NCBI GenBank assembly: GCA_958299035.1
Contig: CATQJL010000112.1
Coordinates: 19,372,812 to 19,436,811 of the forward strand
Direction of reading: 5' to 3'
Origin: Cylicocyclus nassatus
Lineage: Eukaryota > Nematoda > Chromadorea > Rhabditida > Strongylidae
DNA length: 64,000 nucleotides
Shown here: piece by piece, positions 21,105 to 33,000 of the stretch
Position numbering within the stretch: position 1 is the stretch's first letter
Layout: each line of letters starts with the position of its first letter
The notes under the pieces: generated by a model
Told to the model about the DNA's origin: nothing
Seen by the model: only the letters and a program-made list of their open reading frames with translations
The model's database searches: none
Translations under genes and position numbers: made by a program

Positions 21105-22734
21105 TTAGGGTGATCGGAAAGTAATGGGACCCTAAAGAATAAATGTACTTTTCTCAAACAGAAAATCAATTGGATGTCCAAGTTTTGGGAGATGTTAATA
21201 CATATCGAAGTCTTCTGCTCGAGGTCTATAGATAGGTACTGTGGCATTGGTCGTGTTTATAAGTGCTCAAAATCTAACAAGGGAAGGATACCAACATTAG
21301 CTGGCGACTGAAGATGAGATTTCATTCCATTTCATTTTATTTGTACGCTCAAGGCGTTCCAATACAAAAGAAAAAAACACAAAACACAAATCGAGAAGTT
21401 AGTAATACAGCGGAATAAGCAATGAACGAATGCAGACATCATCATATCAATCCGAGTCTAATCCTAGTCAGACTAATGTACGAAAGATGAAACGGCTTGC
21501 ATTGAGTATGTTGATAGGCTAATAGCTAGATATGTATAAATATGTAGGCATTGATAGGCATTGATACTCATAACTCCAAAAGTTATAACTCCAAGGAGAT
21601 GAGACCCATGCCCCCTCGTTGCCAGCGGAACGATCTTTGTATTAAATGATGAAGAGATGTATGTAGACGCGACTTTAAACGCTGATTCCAAACCTACTTT
21701 CCTTTTTTAAGAAATAAGTCTCCGAAAAAAGTTGTAGGCGTTGAAATGTCCAAATTTGTCAAGGTTTAGAAGGCCTAAAATTGGCGAAAAGGTGTACAAA
21801 AACACGGAAAGTGGAAAAACATTTTTGTATCGAGTGTGTTGTTTGCAAGGAAGGAACAGCCGGTGGAAATCGCATAGTTGTTTAGAGTGTCGCTGAGCAC
21901 TCAATGCTTGGCAAATCTGGACATTCAAAGACTCAAAACTTCTTCCGGAAACTTATTCCGCAAAAAAGGAAAGCAGATTTGGAAAGCGTTCAAAGGCGCA
22001 CCTAATGATATACATCTCATCTTCAATTGCCAACTAATGTTGGTATCCTTCCTTTGTAAGCTCGTCGCTTCAATTAATTTCGAACTCGAAGCAGCAACGC
22101 CGCAGTAAAACAAGTGAGGCTCCAAAAATATATGCGCTGCAATGAATTAGGGGACTGTCACCAAATCCACGATAGTGATGGCCCCAACGCTTGCAACAGA
22201 AGATATAGCATTAAGTATTAGGTGACATATTATCTCTTTTCTCATCGAGATGTTATGCGTTAACCTTTAACGGACGACATCTGATAGAGCTTTTCACGCT
22301 CTATCCATACTTAGGCAATTTACCTCGAGGAAACCTCGCATTCAAAAAATTGTGGGCCAAACACGTTTTTTAGTGTGGAAAACCTGCGCCAATTATTGCA
22401 ATTTTACGGATAATCTGCCTCTTCTATATAAAATGATGAAGGACTTCTGCAGGTTCAAGCAATAATTAAAGGGAGTTTGGAAAGGTACTTTGAATGGTAT
22501 ATCACATGCCCAAGGACTTCAAGGTACTGCAGTACAAATTTGGATAGCGTTCAAAGTTTCTGACTTCATGCGCCGCGCGAAGGACTGTATGATCTGAGCT
22601 GCAGGTTGCTGCCAGGATAACATGCGAAGATCACTTCATACAAATGTATTTTGAGTGCTGGTTGTTTATTGTTATCACAAAAAACATCGAAGATGCAAAA
22701 AATTGAAGTGTCCCATCACTCCCGATCACTCTAA
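21105..22734. mobile_element. Mariner-type element, TTAGGGTG family (left, both ends)
   Basis: Starts TTAGGGTGATCGGAAAGTAA, with the inverse CCATCACTCCCGATCACTCT AA at the other end, each flanked by TA. An internal inverted section (21273-21325 against 22012-22068, GGAAGGATACCAACATTAG) suggests nested or foldback structure. No transposase frame is found. The right arm keeps only the part equivalent to 22130-22734 (51155-51780). Confidence 0.65.
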
Positions 22735-23466
22735 TAGAAACGAAATACATGCATGTTGATCAGAAAAGCTCATGAAAGTGGGCCCGGTATTGAGCCAACA
22801 TCACATTCGGCTTCCTCAAGGGAAAATCAAGGTTGCTTCTGAGAAAGTGATAAGAGACCATTCCATAAACAATGAAAAAATTATAAACTCTGGGTAAATT
22901 AACTGCAGTAATGTATTTGATGACATGTTATGAAATAAGTGTAAGTGGATTTGTACTTAGCAACGTGGGAGGTAGATGTGGAAACAAATTTGCGAATACA
23001 ATTATGTATTCCCACTTATGAGTCCACAGTCTTTGAGTAACCTTTGCATGTTGGCTGCGCTTCTCCAGAACGAGATAGCAGATGATAGCAGACTATATGT
23101 ACTCATAGTAGAACAGAAGCCAAAAATACACATTTCGGCCACCAATTATGCAAATAAATTGCTGAGAACTAATCAAACTCAAACACTTGATACTACAATT
23201 TTGGAGAGCTGCATTAAGATTGTATGGTTGTTATTATATTCTACTGGAACTGAACAATGAAACTGCTTGACGGACTAAGCCAAAAGTAATCCTTTGAGGC
23301 TTTATTTGTATAGCTTCATACATTACAGCGGTGAGATGTTATGTTTTTAAGTGGTAAACGATGTTTGAAATAATAAAAGTACATCAAACACATATGTACG
23401 CGTGTATATAAACCCAAACCATTTCGCTTAAGGGGAGCCCTCCCTTTGGTCTTCCATCAGGTAAGC
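22735..23466. other. Arm sequence without a recognisable gene
   Basis: Matches about 50420-51154 inverted. An open frame at 22976-23260 is only loosely conserved in the right arm, with in-frame indels, no family motif and no splice context, so I do not call it a gene. Confidence 0.45.
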
Positions 23467-25743
23467 TATAACCAAGGTCAAGCGTGGGGCGTGGCACGCC
23501 ACACCTGGGGGGGGGGGGGGTGTTGAGAGGTCAGGGAGGGGTTGGGGGGGGGGGGGTCGTTATCAAGACGATTTTTTGATATTTGTTAACTATGTCAGAC
23601 AGGCCCATCGCAAAATACTAGCACATTGATGTGAGATTATAGTTAGTACGTCAAAAAATTCCTGTGGTCCAAGTTTCGGCGATCTCTGAGGTTTCCAAAT
23701 ATTGAGCCACCCAAGTGAGATGGTCAATTTCAAACTTGTTACTCTTGTTGCAAAGGTAAGTTAATTACTTCTTTTGCACTCAATACAAAGAACTAATTCT
23801 GCTTTGCTTACACTGGGAATCCTGCTCCAAATAAGCTCCAAGTTAAAGAATTGAGAGCACGCCAAAATCTCGCATGTTCCATTCTTCGTCTTCAATATCT
23901 CAGACTAGAGAAGACCAATTAGGTTCATATCATTTTGGTGTAAATAACGAGGCTTAGATCATCAAATGTTGGGTTGTCTCGAAAGTTTTGTCGGTTCTTT
24001 CAAACCACTATAAAACCACGCACAATAAGGATCTGAATGAGTTTCGAAATGTACTCGATGCAGCTTTTCCTTCTCATTCTTATGGATGCATTTTCGAACC
24101 ATAATCTTGTACGCTTTTTCGATAATTGCCAAAACTCCACCCATTAACTTTATCTGTTCAAAATTAGGCTAATTTTCAAAAATGTCTTCCAAAGTTTCAA
24201 AAAGGGTTAAGTATGGAGCAAATATTTCATTCTCGGATTGCAGGGTGATATTTTTAGTTTTTCCAAATCTGATGTTTTTAGCTTCAGAAAATTATTTCTT
24301 CGGAGGTGTCAATTTTTAGCAAATTCGCAAGAATGCTTTTAAAGTTTCTGCGAATTGAAAAGTGATTCGTCGTTACTGCTGAGCTACTCAAAAAGCAATG
24401 ACGATAACATTGCAAAGACAGGGCAGATCAAAAAGCAAATATAGCTGTAAGAAAGATGACGAAAATCGGAATCAAGTGGTGCCTAAGTCGTCCATGGGTT
24501 GGTGTTCTGTGAGTTTTAAAGCGATGAAAAAAACGCACAAAACTTTTGAGAACCTAATACATCTTGTATTAGGTTGTTCCGTTGATATACATCTTGTCCC
24601 CTTCTCTGATTTACGTGGTCAAGCACACTTAGGAGGACATGGTCATAGGACCCACCATTCCAAACAAGCTGTATATCAGCGGACTCATCTTGAAACGCTG
24701 ATATCAATTATGTGTTTTTTATCTGCCAAGCGACTATCAGGGAGGAGTTATGAGCGTTCAAATATGAGTAATTTTTGGGTTTCGACGATTATATTTCTTT
24801 GAAAGGCAGCCTGATGGCGTGTATTTACAGTGACTATAGTTATCTCAATCACAAGGAAAGAGCACATTCAAAAAATCTGAATAAGTGTTTTTGAAATCTA
24901 TTTCCTAGAACATGCGCCACCGATTGCAGATCGCACATTTGAACGCTCATAACTTCTTCCAGACTGGCATGGCTGGGTTAACTTCTAACCGCTCCCTGCT
25001 TAGCATCTTCCCGTAACCCAATACTTTTGCAGTATTGTCCATTTGCATAGGTAAGGAATAACGATTACATCTTCCCCTAGAAGAAACGAATTCAAATGAA
25101 GTTCTGTTGTGTAAGGAACAAGGTTAAGCAGTAGCAACGATATTGAAAACGCAGGTATATGAATGATTTGAAAGTAAGTCAGTGGGGTGCTACACAACCC
25201 CTTAATAGATGTGCCAGCCATAGCTTTTCTGAGGTTCTGTCGCACCCCATTAACTTACCTCCGAGAAAATTAAGGAACAATTTATATATAGTTCAATAGC
25301 CAAAGTCTCATAGCTTTCGTGGAAGTGATTAGAGCTGAATTCGTCTTCTTTGGTTTGAACAGTAGTTGCTGGAATTACAACCACTGTAAGCGAAAAATTG
25401 AGCAAATGAGATTTTAGCCGGCTCCTAACTCCAGAGTTTGATGGATATTTGAAGCAGGATTCACGGAATTTGCAAACATGGAGTAGTGCTTTGTAGTGAG
25501 TACAAGAGCTAGCTAATACACTTTTAAAATATGGTTAACCATGTTTGAAAATGGCTACTTCATTTGGTCAGAATTCTCTGAAACTTGTCCCACAGGGATT
25601 ATTTGACATAATAATTACGAATATGTTACTAGTTATGCTCGGTAGAGCATTTATGTCATGCTTACGGTAGGCAGGCGAAAATGCTGGGGAAGCGGGTCGT
25701 TCCGGCGTTTGCGTGCCACACCTCTTGCTCGAGCCTGGCTATA
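23467..25743. mobile_element. Foldback DNA element, TATAACC family, copy 2 (left), with nested elements
   Basis: Starts TATAACCAAGGTCAAGCGTG and ends with the inverse of TATAGCCAGGCTCGAGCAAG, the same ends as copy 1 at 6967-8147. The inner halves around 23640-23760 and 25500-25640 are inverted (CTTTGTCTACAG-type sections diverged to ACTTGTCCCACAGG and CCTGTGGTCCAAGT). Nested inside is a mariner-type element. Right counterpart 47757-50419. Confidence 0.6.
23969..24557. mobile_element. Mariner-type MITE nested in the foldback (left)
   Basis: Starts TTGGGTTGTCTCGAAAGTTT and ends with the inverse of TTAGGTTCTCAAAAGTTTTG, matching mariner terminal repeats of the TTAGGTTGTCTCGAAAGTTT type. A second mariner-like end (TTAGGTTGTTCCGTTGATAT) begins 12 bases beyond it. 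Right counterpart 49283-49897. Non-coding. Confidence 0.65.
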
Positions 25744-25974
25744 AGACATTCCCTGTACTTCATAATGCTGTTTGCGTTTCCTCACCTCCAAAAACTTGGA
25801 TTGAAAGTTCCATACAATGCGACATTGTATGTTTGTATGCAAGCACTAGGCTGCTGCGTAAGCTCTAGCCGTTTTTTGCGTATATTAGCAGTCTAAAAAG
25901 ATTCTTGCCTTTGATGCGGTAATATTTATAATATTAGGAAATGCTTTCCTTGATCTTTCCGACAAATGTTGAAC

Positions 25975-26762
25975 TTAGTTCTGGTGTATCCAAACACATC
26001 AAAAACGCAATTATTTACACAGAAACTTTAAGAATTGCCCGTACTTGCACTTATCTTGACGATTTTATCAAAAAAAAAATAATACAGTTACGAAATTTAC
26101 TTATTTCCAATGGATACAATGAAAATATGATTTACTCAAATATTTTCAAATGCTTACATGAAAATAATTTTATACTATATAAATACAAATTTTACAATTA
26201 TGATAAAATTAAAAAATTATTACACATTCTACATCATGATCTGCACAAATTATAGTTAATTGATATATGTCGTACACCAGTCTATAACTATACAAAATCA
26301 TTGGATCCTAATCAATATTACGTATTTTTAATCAATATAGTTACTTAAATATACATCTACTACAAACAACCAATTCAGTAAAGTAGTGCATCAAAATGAC
26401 TGATGTCATAATAAATAAATTCAACTACAAAAACACTAGCATGTTTCATTTTATTCTTTCATCTACCAATATGGTCACTCTATACTATATGGTATATAAT
26501 CAACACAAATGATATATCATATATTACTAATGTAATATAATATATATATAATATAAGACGGAGTATAAAAACTGTAAGTTGTCAAACTTCAACTTTTACA
26601 ACAATTTTAAAAAATTTTTATCTTAAAACTGTTTCAAAATATACACAGGACTCATGAACTCTCCTTCCTTACTGAGGAGTTCCGGGGAGAGTTCTGAGCT
26701 CCTTTACTCCGTCTAAGGGGAGGAACGAAACGGAGTATTCCGAAAAACCTTTTTTCTTTTAT
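25975..26762 (+). mobile_element. AT-rich insertion with a retroelement-like coding fragment (left only)
   Basis: The right arm reads straight through this site (near 47525), so about 790 bp were inserted here, possibly with a TTA duplication. Between 25975 and 26255 it encodes SSGVSKHIKNAIIYTETLRI and DDFIKKKIIQLRNLLISNGY. This resembles the region after the catalytic motif in some RT/GIY-YIG retroelements, where conserved I..yS.alR.....d.f......L...f...GY motifs occur. Base composition is far more AT-rich than the surroundings. The 3' part has GC-richer stem-like stretches (26650-26740). The family assignment is tentative. Confidence 0.4.
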
Positions 26763-26824
26763 TACTAAAATCCTCAGTCTAACGCGATTACAGGTCTAAG
26801 TTTCTAGGCGGTCGAAGGCATTTT

Positions 26825-27050
26825 AACCTTGAAGATACAAGGCTTATCAATCGGTCTCGGGTGCATCAGGTCTCCATTCTCGCGCTGGACTCTGCGTCTC
26901 TTCCGCGAACATGCTCTCTGAGCACTTTTCCAGAGCGAGCGTGGGCGGAGCTTCGGTTGAAAGTGATTAGAGAGCATGTTTTGCGGGAGAGATGCAGAGT
27001 CCACGCGGGAGTGGAGATGCTGGTGCACCCGAGCCTTCAACTGATAAGCC
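26825..27050. mobile_element. Foldback MITE (left)
   Basis: The halves are inverted: GGCTTATCAATCGGTCTCGG, GACTCTGCGTCTCTTCCGCG and CATGCTCTCTGAGCACTTTC against their inverses at the far end (GGCTTATCAGTTGAAGGCTC...). It is about 225 bp, present in both arms (right 47215-47445), non-coding and of unknown superfamily. Confidence 0.65.
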
Positions 27051-27272
27051 ATGTATGTATTCTTGTGAAAATCGCAAAGCGCCGTCCAAGCCAAACTCTT
27101 GTATTGGTCACGGAATAAAGATGTAAGGGTCTAGCATATGCACGGATTGTCGAAGGGTACAAAGACCGCCAAAAAGTTGCGGACAAGTCGTCTTCCTTCT
27201 TTCATCGCTTATTTTCGGATGGAAAACAAAGATGAAAAAATGGTTGAATTGAATGGGGTGATAGATCTTTAA

Positions 27273-27583
27273 CCCATTGACGACGATGTGGACCACCGGT
27301 GGCCTACGCACTTTTTGCTGCCGCGGACGATGTGGACCCCCGGTGGCCCACACCTCTGGCAAAGTCGTATTATTTGCAGGTCTAGTATTTTTTCCACATA
27401 TGAACAATTTTTTGTATTCTTAGGACCTATAGGCTCTGTCGTTCGAGAAAATGTTAATAGTTGTTTACAAAACAATGTTGCATTTCGCAAACAAGCACGA
27501 AACCTTCCCACGCTGAAAGTGTTGTGCAAAATCGCGTCGTCCCATAGCGCCGCCGCGCAAAATTAGGCGTCGTCGTCAATGGG
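27273..27583. mobile_element. TTAA MITE, CCCATTGACGACG family
   Basis: TTAA at 27269-27272 and 27584-27587 flanks CCCATTGACGACG ... CGTCGTCAATGGG. A TTAA target and CCC/GGG ends are piggyBac-like. A relative with CACATTGACGAC ends is at 48402-48621. Confidence 0.75.
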
Positions 27584-27587
27584 TTAA

Positions 27588-27944
27588 AGGCACCGTCCAC
27601 CCTAAGTTGAGGGTGCTGAGCTTTTGGCAGCATATAACAGTAGAGCCTCCTATCAAGCCAATGCCCAAGTCGCGGCGCAAAATGCCGCTTCGGAAGCGAG
27701 AAAATCGCTTCGGAATAGCGAAGATGCGCGAGGACCCCCATCCATGCCCGCCCCTCCCCATCCATGCCCGCCCATTTGTGCGCGCTCATCCAATCACCGC
27801 TCTGGAAAGCCGGCCTGTGGGCTCTCCGAAATGGGAATGTTCGGGATTTTCGAAGATTTTCGACTTCATGTTTGGAATCAGGGACATGAGAAGGCCCCGA
27901 AACGAAAAAAATCTGGAAGTCGAGAATCTGGGTGGACGGTGCCT
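27588..27944. mobile_element. TTAA MITE, AGGCACCG family, sharing a TTAA with its neighbour
   Basis: Begins AGGCACCGTCCACCC directly after the TTAA that closes the previous element and ends GGGTGGACGGTGCCT, followed by TCAA. Its ends resemble the AGGCAGTG family at 7513 and 31534. Confidence 0.7.
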
Positions 27945-29462
27945 TCAAGAGCTACAACCTACACGTTGCGTTTTCTGGAAAACACGTATCCTAAAAACTG
28001 TAATACAAATTTTCTAAAAAAAATCCGAAAATGGCCGCGTCACAATGTCGCGGACAATAATTCTTCGAATGGGAAAATTTTCTTTTAGGTCTCTTTTTAG
28101 AGCAAAAAGAAAAATTCTCCCGGCAGTTAAGCATACTATATTTTAGTCATCGAGAACAATAACTCGGTAGTGGTTACTTTCAGAAAAACCAAAGCTTGAA
28201 TTTTATTTTGCTTTTTTCAAAAAAGGCTTCTAATTCCCTTTTTCAAGCCGAATTTCTTTACATGAACCTATTTAAGACATCCCAACAAAGCTGTTCGGGT
28301 AAAACAGATGCTCTTTGTCATTATCTATGCATTCGACCTGTGCTGGTGACTTTCTTTGCTATAGATGGCTCTTGGAAACGCATGCGCATGACCCCACTTG
28401 TAGCTCACCACTGACTTGCACCGCTTTGCAGGGTTGTAGCTCGACCAGCAGTCACTCCATGAGCTCGGGGGTAGGCTCATTCGAAAGAGGGTGACATCCT
28501 CGACACAAATATATGCAAAAGAATCGGGTACGAAAAACAGCGGGATTTGGCGGATGGGGTGAAAAAGCGCAGCGTTAGAGGTGAATGGAGTGGAGGCTTT
28601 TACCAACACCAGAACAGTCCTAAAGCTTCAAAATGGATCTATTACAAGAACATTGACAGTCTTAAACTTCCAGGATTGAACTTGTACCGAAAGAAGCTCT
28701 GTTCAACTTTAGCTGGAAATCCTCAGCCTATCCCTGAAGCTGCGCTTATTCACCCCATCCGCCAATTCTCCGCTGTTTCTCGTATTCAACTCTTTTGCAG
28801 ACCATGGTGTCGAGGAATTCACGCTCTTTCGAATGAGCCTACCTGCAGACTCATAGAATAACTGCTGGCCGAGCCACAACCCTGCAAAGCGGTACAAGTT
28901 AGTATGAGGTGCAGGTGGGGTCATGTGCACGCACTGTCAAAAGCCATTTTCAGCAATGAAACTCCCCAGCACACGCCCGATGCATGAAACATGGCAAGGG
29001 GCATCCTTTTTATTCGAACAGCTTTGTTGGAATATCTTGAATGGGCTTCCTATTGAAGAAATTTGGTTTGAAGCAGAGAATTAGAAGTTATTTTTTGAAA
29101 AGAAGCAAAATAAAATTCAAGCTTGGGGTTTTTTGGAAGTAACATCTATCGAAGTATGCTTAACTGCCGGAAAAACTTTTCCTTTTGCTCCAAAAAGAGA
29201 CCTAAAAGAAAATTTTCTCGTTCGAAGAATTATTGTCCGCGACATTGTGACGCGGCCATTTTCGGACCTTTTTTAGAAAATTTGTATTACAGTTTTTAGG
29301 GTACCTGCTTTCCAGAATGCACAACGTGTAGGTTGTAGCTCTTGAAGAGCTCTATCACTCCATGCAATTCAACCATTTTTTCATTTTTGTTTTCCATCTG
29401 AAAATGAGCGATGAAAGAAGAAAGGCGACTTGTCTGCAACTTTTTGGCGGTCACTGTCTTTG

Positions 29463-30082
29463 TTCAAATAAATGTTGTACAAGCACCTTCCTATGAGCAG
29501 AGACAATCCATGATTTCAAATTTGAAAGTTCTATAGTAAAGCAAAAGCTAGAGAACATATGCACCAATTACTTTCACAGCTCAATGTAAATCTAAAGATT
29601 TCATAACCCAAAAATAGACATGTCATACATGTAGTAATGTGAGGTCAAAAACCGTTCATTTGAAAAACTCTCGACATTAATAACCCTATGTGTTTTTTTG
29701 CACAAAACAGTCTTCGAAATTTTTGGCATCTATCAAAAATTACTGAATATGTCTGCCACTCCTTTCAAGATACGTACCCTTCTGTTAGCCAAAATATTTT
29801 CAATTCCATTGAACCAAGATCATTGAAAACAGTTGCCTCCGAAACAGGTTATACTATTTTGAATTTGAAAACTGCACACCTGTCAGAACTTATGCAGTAA
29901 GCTAATAAAGACTACATTTTATTGCATTACATTTTCATTACTTTTGGATTATGCTCAAACCCATGTACAGATATAGATACGCTCACAGGTACAACGTATT
30001 GTATATTAGAGTTAATTGAAGTTGTGGAACATTGACTTTCTTTGCCATCCTCATAAATATAGATCTCTGTCCAAAAACACAA
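29463..30082. other. Upstream region of the left astacin gene
   Basis: Matches about 46412-47100 inverted. An open frame at 29688-29900 ends in TAA followed by AATAAAG, but in the right arm the same stretch has a frame-shifting indel and no stop at that point, so I do not treat it as coding. No TATA box stands out. Confidence 0.4.
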
Positions 30083-30093
30083 GTATTTTACAG
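30083..30093 (+). promoter_or_regulatory. Probable spliced-leader acceptor before the astacin start (left)
   Basis: GTATTTTACAG ends one base before the ATG at 30095. A TTTTNCAG acceptor with no upstream donor immediately before a start codon is typical of nematode trans-splicing. The right copy has TGTTTTACAG in the same place. Confidence 0.55.
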
Positions 30094-30094
30094 A

Positions 30095-33000
30095 ATGTCG
30101 TTGTTCCTTTTTCTTCCACTTTTACTTGCTGCTAACAGTGCTGCAGAAACCGTTGTCGAAAGGATTGACAGGGCCTTAAGTGAGATACCACTAGTGAGCT
30201 ATTAGCTAATACAACTTCTGCTTTACGCTTTCTTCTATAGTGTGTTCCAGACCGTGAACAAGGCTGAGGTTCTTGCCAACCATGAAATGTTGCAAGCACA
30301 TGCGGATGAAATCAAAGAGGAACTGCGACTGAGTCCTCAACGGGAGGAAATTCTCCAAAGGATTGAGGCGGTATTTCAAAGAATTTGCTCATATGGCTCA
30401 CACAGTTTACCGGAAATTCCGCAGGATGGGAAAGCTCTGCCGGTCTCCTGCGGGAGCTCCGTAAGCGTGTTGCGGAAATTCCGGAAGCGTTCAGAACGAA
30501 AACAGCAAAATAGAACACCTAACCAAGATTCGAACCTTGCCTTATCGACGGCGAGACTCACTCTATCTTCTGCACTACGGATGACATGTTCGACAATGCA
30601 CTCTAGTTGTTGGCCTTTCTTCTGTAGATGACAAGGCATTTGAAAACCTGCGGAAGTACTGGCAGGTCAAAGTGCTGCGGAACGTTGGCATTTTTCGGGA
30701 TTTTCCAGCCTTGTAGAGAGTCCTGCGGAAGTTTCCGTTTTCAACCATTTATGGATGACCATTTTACGGAAGTACCCGTTTTCAACCTATCCACTTTTGC
30801 AATGGTGAGCAATGTCCTGCGGAACCACTGCAAACTTTTGCTTATCCTGCGGAATCTCCGGTGAATTTTGTGAATAGGTGTGGAGTTACTTCTAGCTGAA
30901 ATGAGAGGTCTCTACAGGAATTGCAACCCATACAACATACGGAACATGGTAACAGTACCATCGAGCAAGTCAACGCACAGGCACAGATTGGAGACCTTTT
31001 GTATCAGAGTGACATAATCTTAACTCCGTAAGAGTTCAACTCTAAGCAAATGCTTCTCTCAACATCGACTTTCAGTCAACAGGCCGAAGCAATTCTCGGA
31101 AACGATGTTCATATGGAATTGGACAGAAGTAAACGACAAGCGTTGAACTGGAAGCACTGGGTTAATTACCAGTGGCCAGACGACACCCTGTATTACGCAT
31201 TTACTGATGCGATAGGTAGGTATGATCATTCAATCATCCACAGAATTGAAATCAGACAAAAATATTTTCAGACAGTAGAACGAGAGATATATTCAGGAAA
31301 GCGGCAAGGCTATGGCAACAAGGCAGTTGTGTAACTTTTATTGAGAGCGATGCAGGTGAGATGAAAGTTGTGCTTCCAGTATCTCATGTTCACTTTTTAA
31401 GCGCAACACTATGTTCTTGTGACGATGGAGCCAGCCTGCTCTTCGTACGTGGGATGCATACATCAAGGAGCGCAAAGGCTTAGGCTGGGAAACGGATGTC
31501 ACTTGGTAAGCGTCTCTTGCCTGGAACGCTTAAAGGCAGTGTTCCGGCAAAAAGCCGATTTTGAGATTTTGTGCTTACCCGGCTTATTCGCTATGCTTAG
31601 TCCGAAAACCCACACTGGAGAGCGCGAAAGCGGCGAGAAAAGGCTTTAACTTTAGCTCCCCTAGCCGCCCTGACATCTCCACAGGTCAAGTGCGATTGCG
31701 ACTTGAAATCGGAACCGGAAAGTTCGCGCTGGAAGCTGGGACCGTGAATTCATAGTGAGGAAGATCCCGCCCACTGATTTCCCTAGGCGTTAGTGTCCTT
31801 TTTCGCCGTTTTCGCGCTCTCCAGTGTTGATTTTAGGATTCAGCATAGCGAATAGGCCCAGGTAAGCACAAAATCCCAAATTCGACTTCTTTCCGGACCC
31901 TGCCTTCAATGCGTTCGGAAAATATTCTTGAGCACTCCTCCAACGCAATCCTTCGCTACCTTTGATACGTTTTTTCGAGCACCGAAACTGACAATAAATG
32001 CTCTAAAAAGTATGTGCCAAAGACGAGCCGGAAGCTTAAGCGCAGTGCCTTGGGAAAAATGCGACTGCGGGCTTTTCACAACTACATAGCCTTCTAGATC
32101 CGCTGAGTTCAGAACTGTGCTAAGTGCTTTTTTGGTATTTTCTGACGTTTGCTGAGAAGGCTGGAGGAGGGATTTCCACCAAAAACTTTGACTAGCTAAA
32201 GGAGATAGTAACTCCACCCATTTTGGCGGTAATTGGCCGAAATCAGGTAGCCAATCACGACTGAGGGAATTGCAACTTTTACATAGCCCTGGACTCAGTG
32301 CATCCAGAGGCCAAAGCGGGTTGGAAAGTTCGCTAATGCAATCTTCTCAGGCCATTTTTAACTGGTGCTTTAGCCGTAAACCCACTCTTCCTGTTAACCA
32401 AGTACCCTAGCACAGCGGTGGCAAGTTATGTTTGCCGCATCAATGAGAAAGGCATCTTAGGTTGCATTGACAATCTTGAATGAAATGCACATTCTTCACG
32501 AGTTGATTCCAGATTTACTTTTTTGATCAGTTGAGTGATTCTTTAGGAAAAGTTATGAGTGTTCGGGTGTTAATATTGAACCTGATGCTTGAAACGCTTC
32601 GAAGTACCAAAAGCATATGTTTCTAAACCTGCTAAATTTCAATGTATAGTACCCAGTGTTTATCACCAGTTTCAAAACGCTCCTAACTTCCTTCGAAAGG
32701 CTTACCAGATATGGGAGGGTAGAGGAACGAACACCTCAATTAGGCACCGCCTCCGCGGGCTACGGTCCTAACACGATGCACAACAGTAGGACGACAGAAC
32801 CAATAGCCCGCGGAAGCGGTGCCTAATTGAGGTGCTCGTTCCTCTACCCGATACAGGAGCACATTTGAAATATTAGGTTGATGCATAATTCCTGCACCAA
32901 AATAGGTACAGACCGCAATAACTCGGAATAATCCTATATCCCAAGAAGGATTCGATATATCATTTGAAAGCGCAACCTAGCTCTACAAGATATTGCTCAA

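Larger units (their letters stand above)
27160..29462. mobile_element. 2.3 kb foldback element, left arm only
   Basis: Ends CAAAGACCGCCAAAAAGTTG and, inverted, CAAAGACAGTGACCGCCAAA. The arms stay inverted over most of the length: 27170-28590 against 29460-28740, with a ~150 bp centre. The right arm lacks it (around 47108-47125). The first half carries two nested TTAA elements that the second half lacks. No transposase is recognised. Confidence 0.75.

Noticed and set aside
21878..22108. Possible transposase remnant in the TTAGGGTG mariner-type element
   Set aside because: No D,D34D-type spacing, HDNA-like motif or helix-turn-helix is visible in any frame.
22976..23260. Open frame of 94 codons partly mirrored at 50616-50942
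   Set aside because: The shared part is short, ends differ, there are no motifs, and it lies between transposon remnants.
24398..24802. Open frame of 134 codons mirrored at 49060-49365
   Set aside because: It runs across the end of a mariner-type MITE and into a repeat shared with 39465-39915, so it is non-coding repeat sequence.
26640..26745. CTGAGGA, GTTCC/GGAAC stem and GAAAC suggesting a second hammerhead
   Set aside because: No stem I pairing around the supposed core and cleavage site, so the order is probably chance.
29688..29900. Open frame ending in TAA followed by AATAAAG, looking like a terminal exon upstream of astacin
   Set aside because: The right arm has a one-base indel inside and no stop at the same place, and there is no family motif or clear acceptor.
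30516..30583. tRNA-like A box (TAGTGCAGAAG) and B box (GGTTCGAATCT) on the minus strand in astacin intron 2
   Set aside because: The arms do not form a convincing cloverleaf, and the right arm keeps the B-box part but lacks the A-box part. At most a tRNA-derived SINE relic.
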